A stretch of DNA of 64,000 nt from Mycetocola sp. (lineage in GTDB: Bacteria > Actinomycetota > Actinomycetes > Actinomycetales > Microbacteriaceae): NCBI RefSeq assembly GCF_025464835.1, contig NZ_JAODMP010000021.1, positions 1 through 64,000 on the forward strand, given 5' to 3'. Shown piece by piece: positions 56,228-64,000 of the stretch (the first letter of the stretch is position 1; every line of letters begins with the position of its first letter). The notes beneath the pieces were generated by a model. The model was given only the letters and a program-made list of their open reading frames with translations, was not told the origin of the DNA and made no database searches. A program made the position numbers and the translations under genes.

Positions 56228-56875
56228 TCAGTCGAGGATGATGCCGTCGAGGATGGCACGCTTGCGAAGCGCGACCTTGGTGCCGACGTCGAAGCCCGAG
56301 GCCCGGTACTTCTCACGGATGCGCTTGAGATAGCTTTTCGCCGTCTCTTCCGAGATGCCGAGTTCGTACGCGACCGACTTGACCGGCTCCCCAGCCGCGT
56401 ACAGCGCCATCACACGGCGTTCCTGGGCGCTGAGCTTGGGTGAGCCAGTGGTCGTGGCGTTGAGGGCGATGTCGAGTTCGTGGGAGATGAACGATTCGCC
56501 GATATAGGCGGCGCGGATCGCCTCCACGATCATCGTGGGATCCTCGGTCTTGACCAGGTAGCCGAGGGCACCGGACGCGAGCGCTTCACGAACCACGGCG
56601 GGGTCGGAGTATGTGCTCATCAGCACAGTCTTCACCCCGGTCGTCTTGAGGATGGACAGTTTCAACGAGACGGGGATGTTGTCCTTGAGGTCGAGGTCGA
56701 GGAGGACGACATCGACGGGGAACTCCGAGTGGGTGAGCAGCTCCGGCCAGGTGGGTACGGCAGCGACCATCCGGATGTCGCTTGCGGCTCCGCGGATCCA
56801 TTCGGTCAACGCCCCGAGAAGCATTTTGTGATCGTCGACGATGGCGAGACGGATCGGGCTTTCTACGCTGGTCAT
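56228..56875 (-). CDS. LuxR/NarL-family response regulator
   Basis: DNA-binding regulator of 215 residues, last gene of a three-gene signalling operon. Receiver domain with AIVDDHK at 11-17 and phospho-acceptor Asp60 in VVLLDLDLKD; the conserved Lys is in GYLVKTED. The C-terminal helix-turn-helix (about 148-210) reads LSAQERRVMALYAAGEPVKS, VAYELGISEETAKSYLKRI. The KSYLKRIREKY signature is closer to cell-envelope-stress regulators of actinobacteria than to classic NarL. GAGGAGAA precedes ATG 56875 by six bases. Confidence 0.92.
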   Translation of the reverse strand: MTSVESPIRLAIVDDHKMLLGALTEWIRGAASDIRMVAAVPTWPELLTHSEFPVDVVLLDLDLKDNIPVSLKLSILKTTGVKTVLMSTYSDPAVVREALASGALGYLVKTEDPTMIVEAIRAAYIGESFISHELDIALNATTTGSPKLSAQERRVMALYAAGEPVKSVAYELGISEETAKSYLKRIREKYRASGFDVGTKVALRKRAILDGIILD

Positions 56876-56901
56876 GTGTAGTTCTCCTCTGTGTCCTCGG
56901 T

Positions 56902-58077
56902 CTATTGATCGATCGGGCTGTCGACCGTGCACTCGATTACGACCATGAGGGCCCCCGTTGTCGTTGTATCAACATAGCGTCCCGTGCGTCCCAAGTGCTG
57001 CCATGTGGCGGGTTCCACGTCAACGCGTCGCATGCCGCGGGCCTCGATCTGGATAGGGAAACGCAGCCGTGGGCGTCCTTTGGAGGCAAGCGGGACCGCA
57101 GGGCCGAGGGTGACGACGGCGTGCCGTGTCGTGCGTTGCTCGCCGTACATGAGGAGCCACAGCGCCGACAGCAGACCGTCGCGCTGGCGCTGGTCGAGCA
57201 ACGCTGCGAGAGCATCGTCGTCGCGAAGGTCGACCGAGACCGACAGGAAGTCCGATTCGGCGATGGCATGGTGCAGCCAGGTGTGTCGACGGCCGGCGAC
57301 GAGGTGGCGCCGCAGCACAGTGGACAGCTCGCCGGCCCGATGAGCCCGGTCGGGTTCGAGGGGCAGCGGCTCGCGGCCAGAGGCGATGTCATCGAACAAC
57401 TGCTCGACCTCGAGGTCGACCTGCGCAAGTTCCTCGGACTCCAGCATGCTCACGCCGAACGCCGGCGCCATGACCGTGCTTTGGATCAGCACGCGGTCGA
57501 GTGCCATGAGGACCATGCGGCGGTAGGAGGCGACGAGGATGCAGGCGATGAGCGGGGGAAGAACGGCGAATGCGATCAGCAGCACTTCTGCCCCTGCGTT
57601 GAGCGGGTCAATGTCCGGCCGGATGAGGAAGGTTCCGACCAGCGCGGCGCCGAGCACGCCGGAACTGATGGCGACGTCACGCACAGAGCGCAAGGTGACG
57701 GTGCCGAGCAGCGCCCCTCCCGCGGCGATCGCCGCGGTCGGGTAGATGCTGTCGCTTCGGGCATCCCACACCGCGGAGAGGTCGAGCACGACCACCACCG
57801 CGAGGCTGCCCAGGAGGAACGTGAAGCCGAGGTTCCCGAGGAGGTAACCGCTCGCCCGCACCCCGACGATCGTGAGCGCGGATGCCGTAAGCAGCAACAG
57901 CCAAGATGTTCCGCTGATCAGGGGGTGAGGCAATTCATGGACGGAGGAGAGGAACCGCCACAACGAGTGCAGCACCACGACGCTCCCTGCGACGGCGAGC
58001 GAGGTACCCAGCTGGCTGGTCCCGAGCGTTGCCCTCGCCGATGCGACACGGTCGGGGCGTGCGGTGATGCGGTTCAT
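56902..58077 (-). CDS. Membrane protein with pseudokinase-like C-terminal domain
   Basis: Unrecognised 391-residue protein between a histidine kinase and its regulator. Residues 20-180 hold about six hydrophobic helices in the same layout as the neighbouring kinase. The C-terminal half (190-391) is soluble, with a helical hairpin (ELAQVDLEVEQLFDDIA, AGELSTVLRRHLVAGRRH) and then a mixed alpha/beta domain (LSALWLLMYGEQRTTRHAVV, TTTTGALMVVIECTVDSP). The order resembles DHp plus HATPase, but no N, G1 or G2 ATP motifs or phospho-His context are present. It overlaps the kinase gene (ATGA). I infer a non-catalytic sensor partner. Confidence 0.65.
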   Translation of the reverse strand: MNRITARPDRVASARATLGTSQLGTSLAVAGSVVVLHSLWRFLSSVHELPHPLISGTSWLLLLTASALTIVGVRASGYLLGNLGFTFLLGSLAVVVVLDLSAVWDARSDSIYPTAAIAAGGALLGTVTLRSVRDVAISSGVLGAALVGTFLIRPDIDPLNAGAEVLLIAFAVLPPLIACILVASYRRMVLMALDRVLIQSTVMAPAFGVSMLESEELAQVDLEVEQLFDDIASGREPLPLEPDRAHRAGELSTVLRRHLVAGRRHTWLHHAIAESDFLSVSVDLRDDDALAALLDQRQRDGLLSALWLLMYGEQRTTRHAVVTLGPAVPLASKGRPRLRFPIQIEARGMRRVDVEPATWQHLGRTGRYVDTTTTGALMVVIECTVDSPIDQ

Positions 58078-59270
58078 TTCGGCATCTCCAGGACGACAGT
58101 TGTGCCGGCACTGGGGGCGCTGAAGACTCGAACGCTTCCGCCGGAATCGCGAACACGTGCGACGACGGAGTCGGCGAAGCCCAGTTTCCCTTCGGGGACG
58201 GTCGACGGGTCGAAGCCGCTGCCGGCATCCGTCACCACACCGCGAACCATTTCACCGTCGTCGCTGAGGGTGACATGGGCTTCGCTCACGCCCGAATGCC
58301 GTCGCACATTCTCGAGGCATTCGGAGAGGGCGAGGATGAACGCCTCGAGTTTCGTGCCTGGCAGGCCGATCTGGCCCGAACCGTGCCATTCGATGTCGAG
58401 GCCCATCGAGCCGAACCGTCCCTTCAGCGCCTCGAGCGTTCCGCCGAGCGAAAGCTCGGCGGTGTGGGTGAGCGTGTATTCACCGGAGGAACGCGGTTGC
58501 GGCGATTCGCCGAGACGGAGCCGTTTCAAGAGCAACCCGTCGGATTTGGCCTGGGCACGCATCGCCTCCGCAGGAACACCCACACCTGAGTGCGCGAGCA
58601 GGGTGAGCGTGGCAAGCACGGTGTCGTGCAGGAGCCGCGCATTCCGATGCCGTTGCGCCTCGGTCTCGCTGGCCCGCCGTTCGACGTTATGCGCCCGGCC
58701 GATGCTCGAGACCCGCCGCATCACCCGCGGGAAACTGGACCGCAGCCAGATCCCGAAGAGCGTTGAGGTCGCCCAGCCGGAGACGATGAAGAGCAGCATC
58801 GAACCCGTGCGGGGCTCATTGCCGCGCGTGAGCAGGAGCAGGAAGATAACCGTCGCCGAGAGTGCGCCGAACAGGGACAGGACCTGCCCCCACGATGACA
58901 CGAGGATGGTGGCCATCGAACCGATTCCCCACGCTCCGATCGCGGAGATGGCGGCGGCTGTGGCGATGTTCAGGTGACCGCTCGACGGCATGTAGATCCC
59001 GGCGATCAGGGAAAGCCCCAGGGAGAAGGCGAGGACCATCCACAGCGGATGCGGGCGGTGCGTCATCAGGATCTGCGTCGCGAGAAGGGCGACGATCAGG
59101 CACGAGCACGCGATCGCGTTCGATACCGTCATCGCCCCTGGCAGCCAGATGCAGATGGCGGCGACGGTTGTCCCTGTCAGACCGAACAGCCGGGTTGTGC
59201 GGTAAAGCAGCCTGGCCAGCTGCCAGGAGAAACGATCGCGTTCCTCGGTACTCAGACGGGAAGGGCTCAT
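58074..59270 (-). CDS. Sensor histidine kinase (HisKA_3-like)
   Basis: First gene of the three-gene signalling operon, 398 aa. Six hydrophobic helices (about 25-175) form the membrane sensor, followed by a dimerisation helix with ARLLHDTVLATLTLLAH, in which the LHD histidine is the phospho-acceptor. The ATP domain has N box ALSECLENVRRHSG, G1 box VTDAGSGFDPSTVP and the terminal AGTTVVLEMP. ATG 59270 follows GGGGGGAA; 13 further in-frame codons upstream are unlike the family. The regulator at 56228 is the obvious partner. Confidence 0.9.
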   Translation of the reverse strand: MSPSRLSTEERDRFSWQLARLLYRTTRLFGLTGTTVAAICIWLPGAMTVSNAIACSCLIVALLATQILMTHRPHPLWMVLAFSLGLSLIAGIYMPSSGHLNIATAAAISAIGAWGIGSMATILVSSWGQVLSLFGALSATVIFLLLLTRGNEPRTGSMLLFIVSGWATSTLFGIWLRSSFPRVMRRVSSIGRAHNVERRASETEAQRHRNARLLHDTVLATLTLLAHSGVGVPAEAMRAQAKSDGLLLKRLRLGESPQPRSSGEYTLTHTAELSLGGTLEALKGRFGSMGLDIEWHGSGQIGLPGTKLEAFILALSECLENVRRHSGVSEAHVTLSDDGEMVRGVVTDAGSGFDPSTVPEGKLGFADSVVARVRDSGGSVRVFSAPSAGTTVVLEMPK

Positions 59271-59343
59271 GGCATTCCCCCCGGGTAGCAACTCCCGTCG
59301 TCCCCACAACCGATCATGTCGAGAAGTCTAGGGGGAGCGCGGC

Positions 59344-60576
59344 TCAGGAAACCCGGGCGGCTCGCCGGTCCGCTGTGTCCAGCAACCGTCGTAGGTGCGC
59401 GCTCACGGCGTCCGCTTCGATCAGGAAGCCGTCGTGGCCGAAGTCCGAGGTGATGACCGCCGGCACCTGACCGTCGATGTTCGAACGGATGCCCCTCGCG
59501 ATCGTTTCCTGCCCCTCGAGCGGGAAGAGCCGGTCAGAATCGATGCCCAGTACAAGGGTGGAGGCGGTGACCCGGGCGAGTGCGGCGTCGATTCCACCCC
59601 TGCCGCGTCCGATGTCGTGGGAATTCATCGCCTCGACGAGCGTGATGTAGCTGTTGGCGTCGAACCGCCTGGTGAACTTGTTGCCGTGGAAGTCGATGTA
59701 CGACTCGATGGCGTATTTGCCGCCATCGCCGAGAGGGCTGATCGCCGACTGCCAGCTCCGGCCGAACCGGGCGTTGAGTTCCGACGGGCTGCGATAGTTC
59801 AGCAGTGCCATGCGCCTGGCGAGGGCGAGCCCGCGATGCGGGCCGGTGCCGTCCTGGGCGTCGTAATAATGCCCACCGGCGAACAGCGGGTCCATCCGGA
59901 TCGCTTCGATCTGCACCGAGTTGAGGGCGACCTGGTCCGCTGTGGTGTGCGGGGGAGCGGCGAGAACAGCAAGGCGTTCGACCCGGTCCGGGTAGCCGAC
60001 GCCCCACTCGAGTGCATGCATGCCGCCGACGGACCCGCCGATCACGGCCGCCCACCGGTCGATGCCGAGCAGGTCGGCGAACCGCGCCTGCGTTCGAACC
60101 TGGTCCCGGATCGTCGTGTACGGGAAGCGCGACGACCACTCGTAGCCGTCCGGCGCGAACGAGGCAGGGCCCGTCGAGCCTTGGCAGCCTCCGAGCATGT
60201 TGGGTGTGACCACGAACCACACGTCGGTGTCGATGGCGAGCCCAGGACCGACGATGCTGTTCCACCAGCCGGCGGTGGCGTGACCGCGGCCAGCGTCCCC
60301 GGCGACGTGGCTGTCGCCGGTGAGGGCGTGGGTGATCAGGACGGCGTTGTCCTTGTTCGGGTTGAGCGTGCCGAGGGTCTCGTAGGCGAGACGAACGTGC
60401 GGGAGGTGCCCGCCCGCTTCGAAGTCGAACGGGCCGAGGTCCGCGAACTGGCGCTCACCGGCGGGATCGCCGTCACGCCAGGCGCCGGTCGCCGGGGGTT
60501 TACCCAGCAACTGCTTCGCCAGCTCCTCGGTGATGAAGCTGGACGGAACCGTGTCTTCGGGTGTCTGCCAGTCCAT
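59344..60576 (-). CDS. metX: Homoserine O-acetyltransferase
   Basis: Acetylates homoserine with acetyl-CoA, the first committed step of methionine synthesis by direct sulfhydrylation. Alpha/beta-hydrolase of 410 residues with nucleophile motif GGSVGGMHALEW, the oxyanion segment NMLGGCQGSTGP, and catalytic FGHDGFLIE near the C-terminus. A LTHALTGDSHVAG loop follows strand 3. Start 60576 (MDWQTPEDT) is preceded by CACAAT six bases upstream, so likely leaderless. O-acetylhomoserine passes to MetY, encoded 1.1 kb upstream on the same strand. Confidence 0.95.
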   Translation of the reverse strand: MDWQTPEDTVPSSFITEELAKQLLGKPPATGAWRDGDPAGERQFADLGPFDFEAGGHLPHVRLAYETLGTLNPNKDNAVLITHALTGDSHVAGDAGRGHATAGWWNSIVGPGLAIDTDVWFVVTPNMLGGCQGSTGPASFAPDGYEWSSRFPYTTIRDQVRTQARFADLLGIDRWAAVIGGSVGGMHALEWGVGYPDRVERLAVLAAPPHTTADQVALNSVQIEAIRMDPLFAGGHYYDAQDGTGPHRGLALARRMALLNYRSPSELNARFGRSWQSAISPLGDGGKYAIESYIDFHGNKFTRRFDANSYITLVEAMNSHDIGRGRGGIDAALARVTASTLVLGIDSDRLFPLEGQETIARGIRSNIDGQVPAVITSDFGHDGFLIEADAVSAHLRRLLDTADRRAARVS

Positions 60577-60746
60577 GCATCCATTGTGTCGGCTTCGGCC
60601 CACCTGGTGGGCCGTGTTACGACCGCGCCGGGCGGCATCCGTTCCTCGGACGAAAAAGGTTGCCCTTGGTCGCGAACGTCAGCCGTTTGTGGCCAAGCAG
60701 TGGCTCGTCCAGCCGTTCGTGACCGAGCAGAGACGTGCAAGGCGGC

Positions 60747-61652
60747 TCAGCGCGAAGAAGCCGGCTCACCCAGCCGTGTGATGCGCCTTCTGGCGGCGTC
60801 CTCCGAAGTCGAGGATGCGCCGAGCACCCGCCTGACCGCCCCGAGTACGAGCCCGGTGGCGCCGACGACCGGAAGCCGGGAGCGTCGCAACCCGAGCAGC
60901 TCCCGGTACTCCGCCGGGATGGATGCCACCGCGCCGGCGAACATGACACGGTACGCGGGCATCATCGACCGACGCAGAGGAGGGTTGCGGATGAAACGTA
61001 CCGCCTCGGCGACGCGTTCGTCGTAGCGCAGGATGCCGGCGCTCCGGTATGCGGACAGGACGTCGGCGAGTTCCGCCGCCGACCGTGGCGGATCGATGAC
61101 GCCGACGAGTTCGCCCGCTTGCGCCCATTCCCCGACGTAGGCGTCGGCCCCGCCCGGGATCGGATCACCCCACAGCGAATGGCAGGCGAGGAAGGAGTCG
61201 GTGAAGACGATGTGGACCCAGGCGAGGAGGTCAGGGTCGCTAGCGGAGTATGAACGGACGACGCCGGCGGCATCCGTGTATGTGCCGTTGACGCGCTCGT
61301 GGAACGCACCGACCCGAGCGGATTCCCGCCTGGCTGTCGCCGTGTCGGCGAATGTGACGGTGATGAGCCACTGAATCGTTCCGGAGAGGCGGCCGAGCGG
61401 GTCTTCACGGTACCTGGACCAGTCGTGGACGCCGGCCATGGCGCCGGGATGCAGCGTCTGCAGCAGCAGCGCCCGGATCCCTGCGACCATCGTCGGGAGC
61501 CCGCCGTGCACCGCCCAGGAGGCGGACTCCGGGCCGAAGAAACCCGCGTCTGACCCCTGCTCGATCCGGTCCACCCAGTGCGGCCGGCCGTCGCTGGAAC
61601 CGGACAGGGTGCTGAGGAGGTGGGAACGCCACGTGTCGGTGAACCTGCTCAT
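60747..61652 (-). CDS. Oxygenase MpaB family (DUF2236) protein
   Basis: Protein of 301 residues of the DUF2236/MpaB family, whose founding fungal member oxidatively cleaves a farnesyl chain; bacterial members may be haem- or metal-dependent oxygenases. Signatures: GVHDWSRYREDPLGRLSGTI (histidine-bearing helix), FHERVNGTY, LLAWVHIVFTDSFL and the C-terminal AGILRYDERV. TACCCT ends six bases before the ATG at 61652. It sits between metX and metY without obvious metabolic link, with a hairpin between it and metY. Confidence 0.85.
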   Translation of the reverse strand: MSRFTDTWRSHLLSTLSGSSDGRPHWVDRIEQGSDAGFFGPESASWAVHGGLPTMVAGIRALLLQTLHPGAMAGVHDWSRYREDPLGRLSGTIQWLITVTFADTATARRESARVGAFHERVNGTYTDAAGVVRSYSASDPDLLAWVHIVFTDSFLACHSLWGDPIPGGADAYVGEWAQAGELVGVIDPPRSAAELADVLSAYRSAGILRYDERVAEAVRFIRNPPLRRSMMPAYRVMFAGAVASIPAEYRELLGLRRSRLPVVGATGLVLGAVRRVLGASSTSEDAARRRITRLGEPASSR

Positions 61653-61680
61653 CTCCCGAGGGTAACCCGCGAAAACAGGT

Positions 61681-61706
61681 GTGGCGGCCCCTTGCGGGAC
61701 CGCCAC
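61681..61706 (-). terminator. metY terminator-like hairpin
   Basis: GTGGCGG and CCGCCAC pair around a CCC-CTTG-CGGG inner stem, 14 bases downstream of the metY stop on the minus strand; CTGTTTT follows in that direction. Confidence 0.7.
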
Positions 61707-61719
61707 AGCAGAGTTGCAG

Positions 61720-63045
61720 CTAGCCGCGTGCTGCGACGACGACAGCGCGTGCCGCTGCGAGCCCCTGCTCGAGGTCGGCCTTGAGGTCGGCGACGTTCTC
61801 CAGCCCGACCGAGAGGCGCACGAGACCTGGCGTGACACCCGTGGTCAGCTGCTGCTCCGGGGTCAACTGCGAGTGCGTCGTCGACGCCGGGTGGATGACG
61901 AGTGAGCGCACATCGCCGATGTTGGCGAGGTGCGAGAACAGGCTCAGCGTGTTGACGAGTTCACGACCGGCGTCGACCCCACCCTTGAGTTCGAACGACA
62001 GCACCGCACCGACACCCTTGGGGGCGTACTTGTTGGCGGCCGCGTACCAGGGGCTGGACGGAAGACCTGAGTAGTTGACGCTCGCGATGTCCGGGTGGCC
62101 GTCGAGCCACTCGGCGATCTCCTGCGCGTTCTGCACATGGCGTTCGATCCGGAGAGACAGCGTCTCGATGCCTTGGATGAGCTGCCACGCGCTCGCGGGG
62201 GCGATCGCCGAACCGAGGTCACGGAGCAGCTGCACGCGCGCCTTGATGATGTACGCGAGACCGTCACCGACCGCTGTCGTGTAGCTGGCGCCGTGGTAAG
62301 ACGGGTCCGGCTCGCTGAGGCCAGGGAACTTCTCCACGTTCTTCGACCACTCGAACGTTCCCCCGTCGACGATCACACCGCCGATGACGGTGCCGTGGCC
62401 GCCGAGGAACTTCGTCGCAGAGTGCACGATGATGTCAGCGCCGTGCTCGAACGGGCGGATCAGGTACGGCGTCGCGATCGTGTTGTCGACGATGAGCGGG
62501 ATGCCCGCTTCGTGGGCGATGCTCGACACCAGCGCGATGTCGAGGATGTTGATGCGCGGGTTGCCGATGGTCTCGGCGAAGAACGCCTTCGTGTTCGGGC
62601 GGATCGCACGGTGCCATTCCTCCGCGTCATCTTGATCCTCGACGAACGTCGTCTCGATGCCCAGCTTCGCGAGCGTGTACTTGAACAGGTTGTATGTGCC
62701 GCCGTAGATCGACGAAGAGGAGACGATGTGGTCGCCAGCCTGTGCGATGTTGAGGATCGAGAACGTCGATGCCGCCTGGCCCGATGCGAGCAGGAGGGCG
62801 CCTGTGCCCCCTTCGAGCGCAGCGACGCGCTCCTCGACGACAGCCTGGGTCGGGTTCTGGATGCGGGTGTAGATGTTGCCGAACTCAGCCAGCGCGAACA
62901 GGTTCTTTGCGTGGTCTGCGCTGTCGAACACGTAACTGGTGGTCTGGTAGATCGGGGTCGCCCGCGCCTTGGTGGTCGGGTCCGGGGCAGCGCCCGAGTG
63001 GATCTGCTTGGTTTCGAACTGCCAGGTGGCGTTGGAATCGGCCAT
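61720..63045 (-). CDS. metY: O-acetylhomoserine sulfhydrylase
   Basis: PLP enzyme that makes homocysteine from O-acetylhomoserine and sulfide. It has 441 residues. The N-terminal RATPIYQTTSYVFDSADHA and YTRIQNPTQAVVEERVAALEGG motifs are typical of the MetY branch. The PLP lysine lies in VHSATKFLGGHGTVIGG, and the C-terminal SLVIHPASTTHSQLTPEQQ binds the substrate carboxylate. ATG 63045 is preceded by GAGGGG and begins at the conserved TWQFETKQIHSG region; the frame is open 28 codons upstream. With metX and ahcY it supplies methionine. Confidence 0.95.
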   Translation of the reverse strand: MADSNATWQFETKQIHSGAAPDPTTKARATPIYQTTSYVFDSADHAKNLFALAEFGNIYTRIQNPTQAVVEERVAALEGGTGALLLASGQAASTFSILNIAQAGDHIVSSSSIYGGTYNLFKYTLAKLGIETTFVEDQDDAEEWHRAIRPNTKAFFAETIGNPRINILDIALVSSIAHEAGIPLIVDNTIATPYLIRPFEHGADIIVHSATKFLGGHGTVIGGVIVDGGTFEWSKNVEKFPGLSEPDPSYHGASYTTAVGDGLAYIIKARVQLLRDLGSAIAPASAWQLIQGIETLSLRIERHVQNAQEIAEWLDGHPDIASVNYSGLPSSPWYAAANKYAPKGVGAVLSFELKGGVDAGRELVNTLSLFSHLANIGDVRSLVIHPASTTHSQLTPEQQLTTGVTPGLVRLSVGLENVADLKADLEQGLAAARAVVVAARG

Positions 63046-63174
63046 GGAAGCCCCTCGTTTCCTGAAATTGGGCGGAAGATTGCGGATGCTCGTTCCTTCG
63101 AGCCTAGGCACCGAGCGAAACCGGGACAATCCTCACCGCAATAGTACGTAACGCGAGCGTCATAGGCTGAAGCC

Positions 63175-63939
63175 ATGAGTGCACAGCGCGTGATCGTGAC
63201 CGGGGCGAGTTCAGGGATCGGTGCCGCCACCGTGCGGCTGTTCCGGTCGCGAGGCTGGGACGTGGTCGGCGTCGCCCGCCGCGCGGACCGGCTGGAGGCG
63301 CTCTCCGCTGAAACCGGGGCACAGGTGGTTGTCGCCGACCTGACCGTGCAGGAGGATGTCGACGCACTGCGCGACGCCGTGGCGGCATCCGGGGGAGCGG
63401 ACGCCCTCATCTGCAACGCCGGCGGCGCGTTCGGGATGGACACCGTCGAAGCCGGCGACCCCGACGACTGGGCCCGCATGTTCGACATCAACGTGCTGGG
63501 AACCAAGCGGGTGATCTCGGCTCTGCTCCCGATCCTGAGAAAGGCGGATGCCGCGTCGATCGTCGGCGTCACGTCGATCGCCGGCAGCGTCGCGTACGAG
63601 GGCGGAGGCGGTTACAACGCCGCAAAGTTCGCCCAGCGGGCCCTGTTGCAGGTTTTGCGGCTCGAGTTGGCAGGGGAACCGATCCGGGTCATCGAGGTCG
63701 CCCCAGGGATGGTGCGCACCGAGGAGTTCGCTCTCGTTCGGTTCGGGGGAGACCAGGCGAAAGCGGATGCCGTCTACGACGACGTCAGGAACCCGCTCAC
63801 CGCCGAGGACATCGCTGAGACCATCGTCCACGCGGTCGAGCTGCCTGCGCACGTCAACCTTGACTCGATCACGGTGAAGCCGGTCGCGCAGGCGGCGCCG
63901 CACAAGATCATGCGCGGCGACCTGTCGATGAAGGCCTGA
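63175..63939 (+). CDS. Short-chain dehydrogenase/reductase (YdfG-like)
   Basis: Classical SDR of 254 residues. TGASSGIG (9-16) binds NAD(P), NAGG marks strand 4, and the catalytic Ser is in GVTSIAGS and Tyr/Lys in YNAAK. The Arg residues in ARRADRLEAL suggest NADP preference. The C-terminal segment (MVRTEEF, HVNLDSITVKPVAQA) resembles YdfG, an NADP-dependent serine/3-hydroxy acid dehydrogenase, but substrate is uncertain. TAGGCT ends six bases before ATG 63175, and it is divergent from metY. The remaining 61 bases of the window show no gene. Confidence 0.9.
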   Translation: MSAQRVIVTGASSGIGAATVRLFRSRGWDVVGVARRADRLEALSAETGAQVVVADLTVQEDVDALRDAVAASGGADALICNAGGAFGMDTVEAGDPDDWARMFDINVLGTKRVISALLPILRKADAASIVGVTSIAGSVAYEGGGGYNAAKFAQRALLQVLRLELAGEPIRVIEVAPGMVRTEEFALVRFGGDQAKADAVYDDVRNPLTAEDIAETIVHAVELPAHVNLDSITVKPVAQAAPHKIMRGDLSMKA

Positions 63940-64000
63940 GCACGGACGGCGCCACGGCCGGCGGCAACATGAACGCGGTTCCCCGGGTCGGGGGCACGGT

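Noticed and set aside
63046-63174. SAM riboswitch upstream of metY
   Set aside because: The 129-base gap has no SAM-I or SAM-II-like paired core; metY has a simple ribosome site close to the start.

Overview
The window is a continuous stretch of high-GC chromosome from an actinobacterium, most likely a member of the Microbacteriaceae. The evidence is two WhiB proteins, MtrA-MtrB-LpqB, SigR/RsrA, an actinobacterial fused 2-oxoglutarate decarboxylase (Kgd), GuaB1, long HPF, and many start codons sitting 6-8 bases after a TANNNT -10 box (leaderless genes). Nearly all of it is coding. I recognised no rRNA, tRNA, insertion sequence, prophage or CRISPR array.

Region by region. 0-7 kb: galE, then the conserved whiB2 neighbourhood (WhiB2, a large membrane glycosyltransferase, a DUF5719 envelope protein, a degenerate zincin and DUF3499). 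7-12.5 kb: S-adenosylhomocysteine hydrolase, a divergent RDD/SpoIIM-like membrane pair and a Fur-catalase pair. 12.7-18.4 kb (minus): a MoxR-DUF58-DUF4350-DUF4129-membrane protein operon. 18.6-27.3 kb (plus): mtrA-mtrB-lpqB, comF, hpf and secA. 27.3-33.4 kb: an Rv3235-like protein, two small genes flanked by perfect DnaA-box matches, a SAF/CpaE-like pair, a PdtaS-type kinase, WhiB1 and a small membrane protein.

33.5-36.6 kb holds the most unusual locus: a signal-less, internally duplicated Ala/Asn/Gln-rich repeat protein next to a 768-residue membrane M50 metalloprotease with a PqqD-like N-terminal domain, two CxxC pairs and a Thr-Pro tail. It looks like a leader-guided processing or export cassette of unknown function. 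36.6-40.4 kb: bcp, rsgA and aroA on the minus strand, and sigR-rsrA on the plus strand with two start sites and two promoters. 40.5-41.5 kb is a gene graveyard: a MerR fragment and a frameshifted, internally deleted NAD-dependent epimerase.

41.5-49.7 kb: kgd, guaB1 and two CNNM/CorC membrane proteins preceded by a short acidic-proline leader ORF. 49.7-56.2 kb: an Old Yellow Enzyme homologue, NAD(P)HX dehydratase, a three-gene flavin electron-transfer module (flavinylated lipoprotein, ApbE, NqrB/RnfD-FNR fusion), a GT87-like membrane mannosyltransferase and a thiamine-binding protein. 56.2-59.3 kb (minus): a three-gene signalling operon of histidine kinase, pseudokinase-like membrane partner and LuxR-type regulator. 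59.3-64 kb: metX, an MpaB-family gene and metY for methionine synthesis, then a short-chain dehydrogenase.
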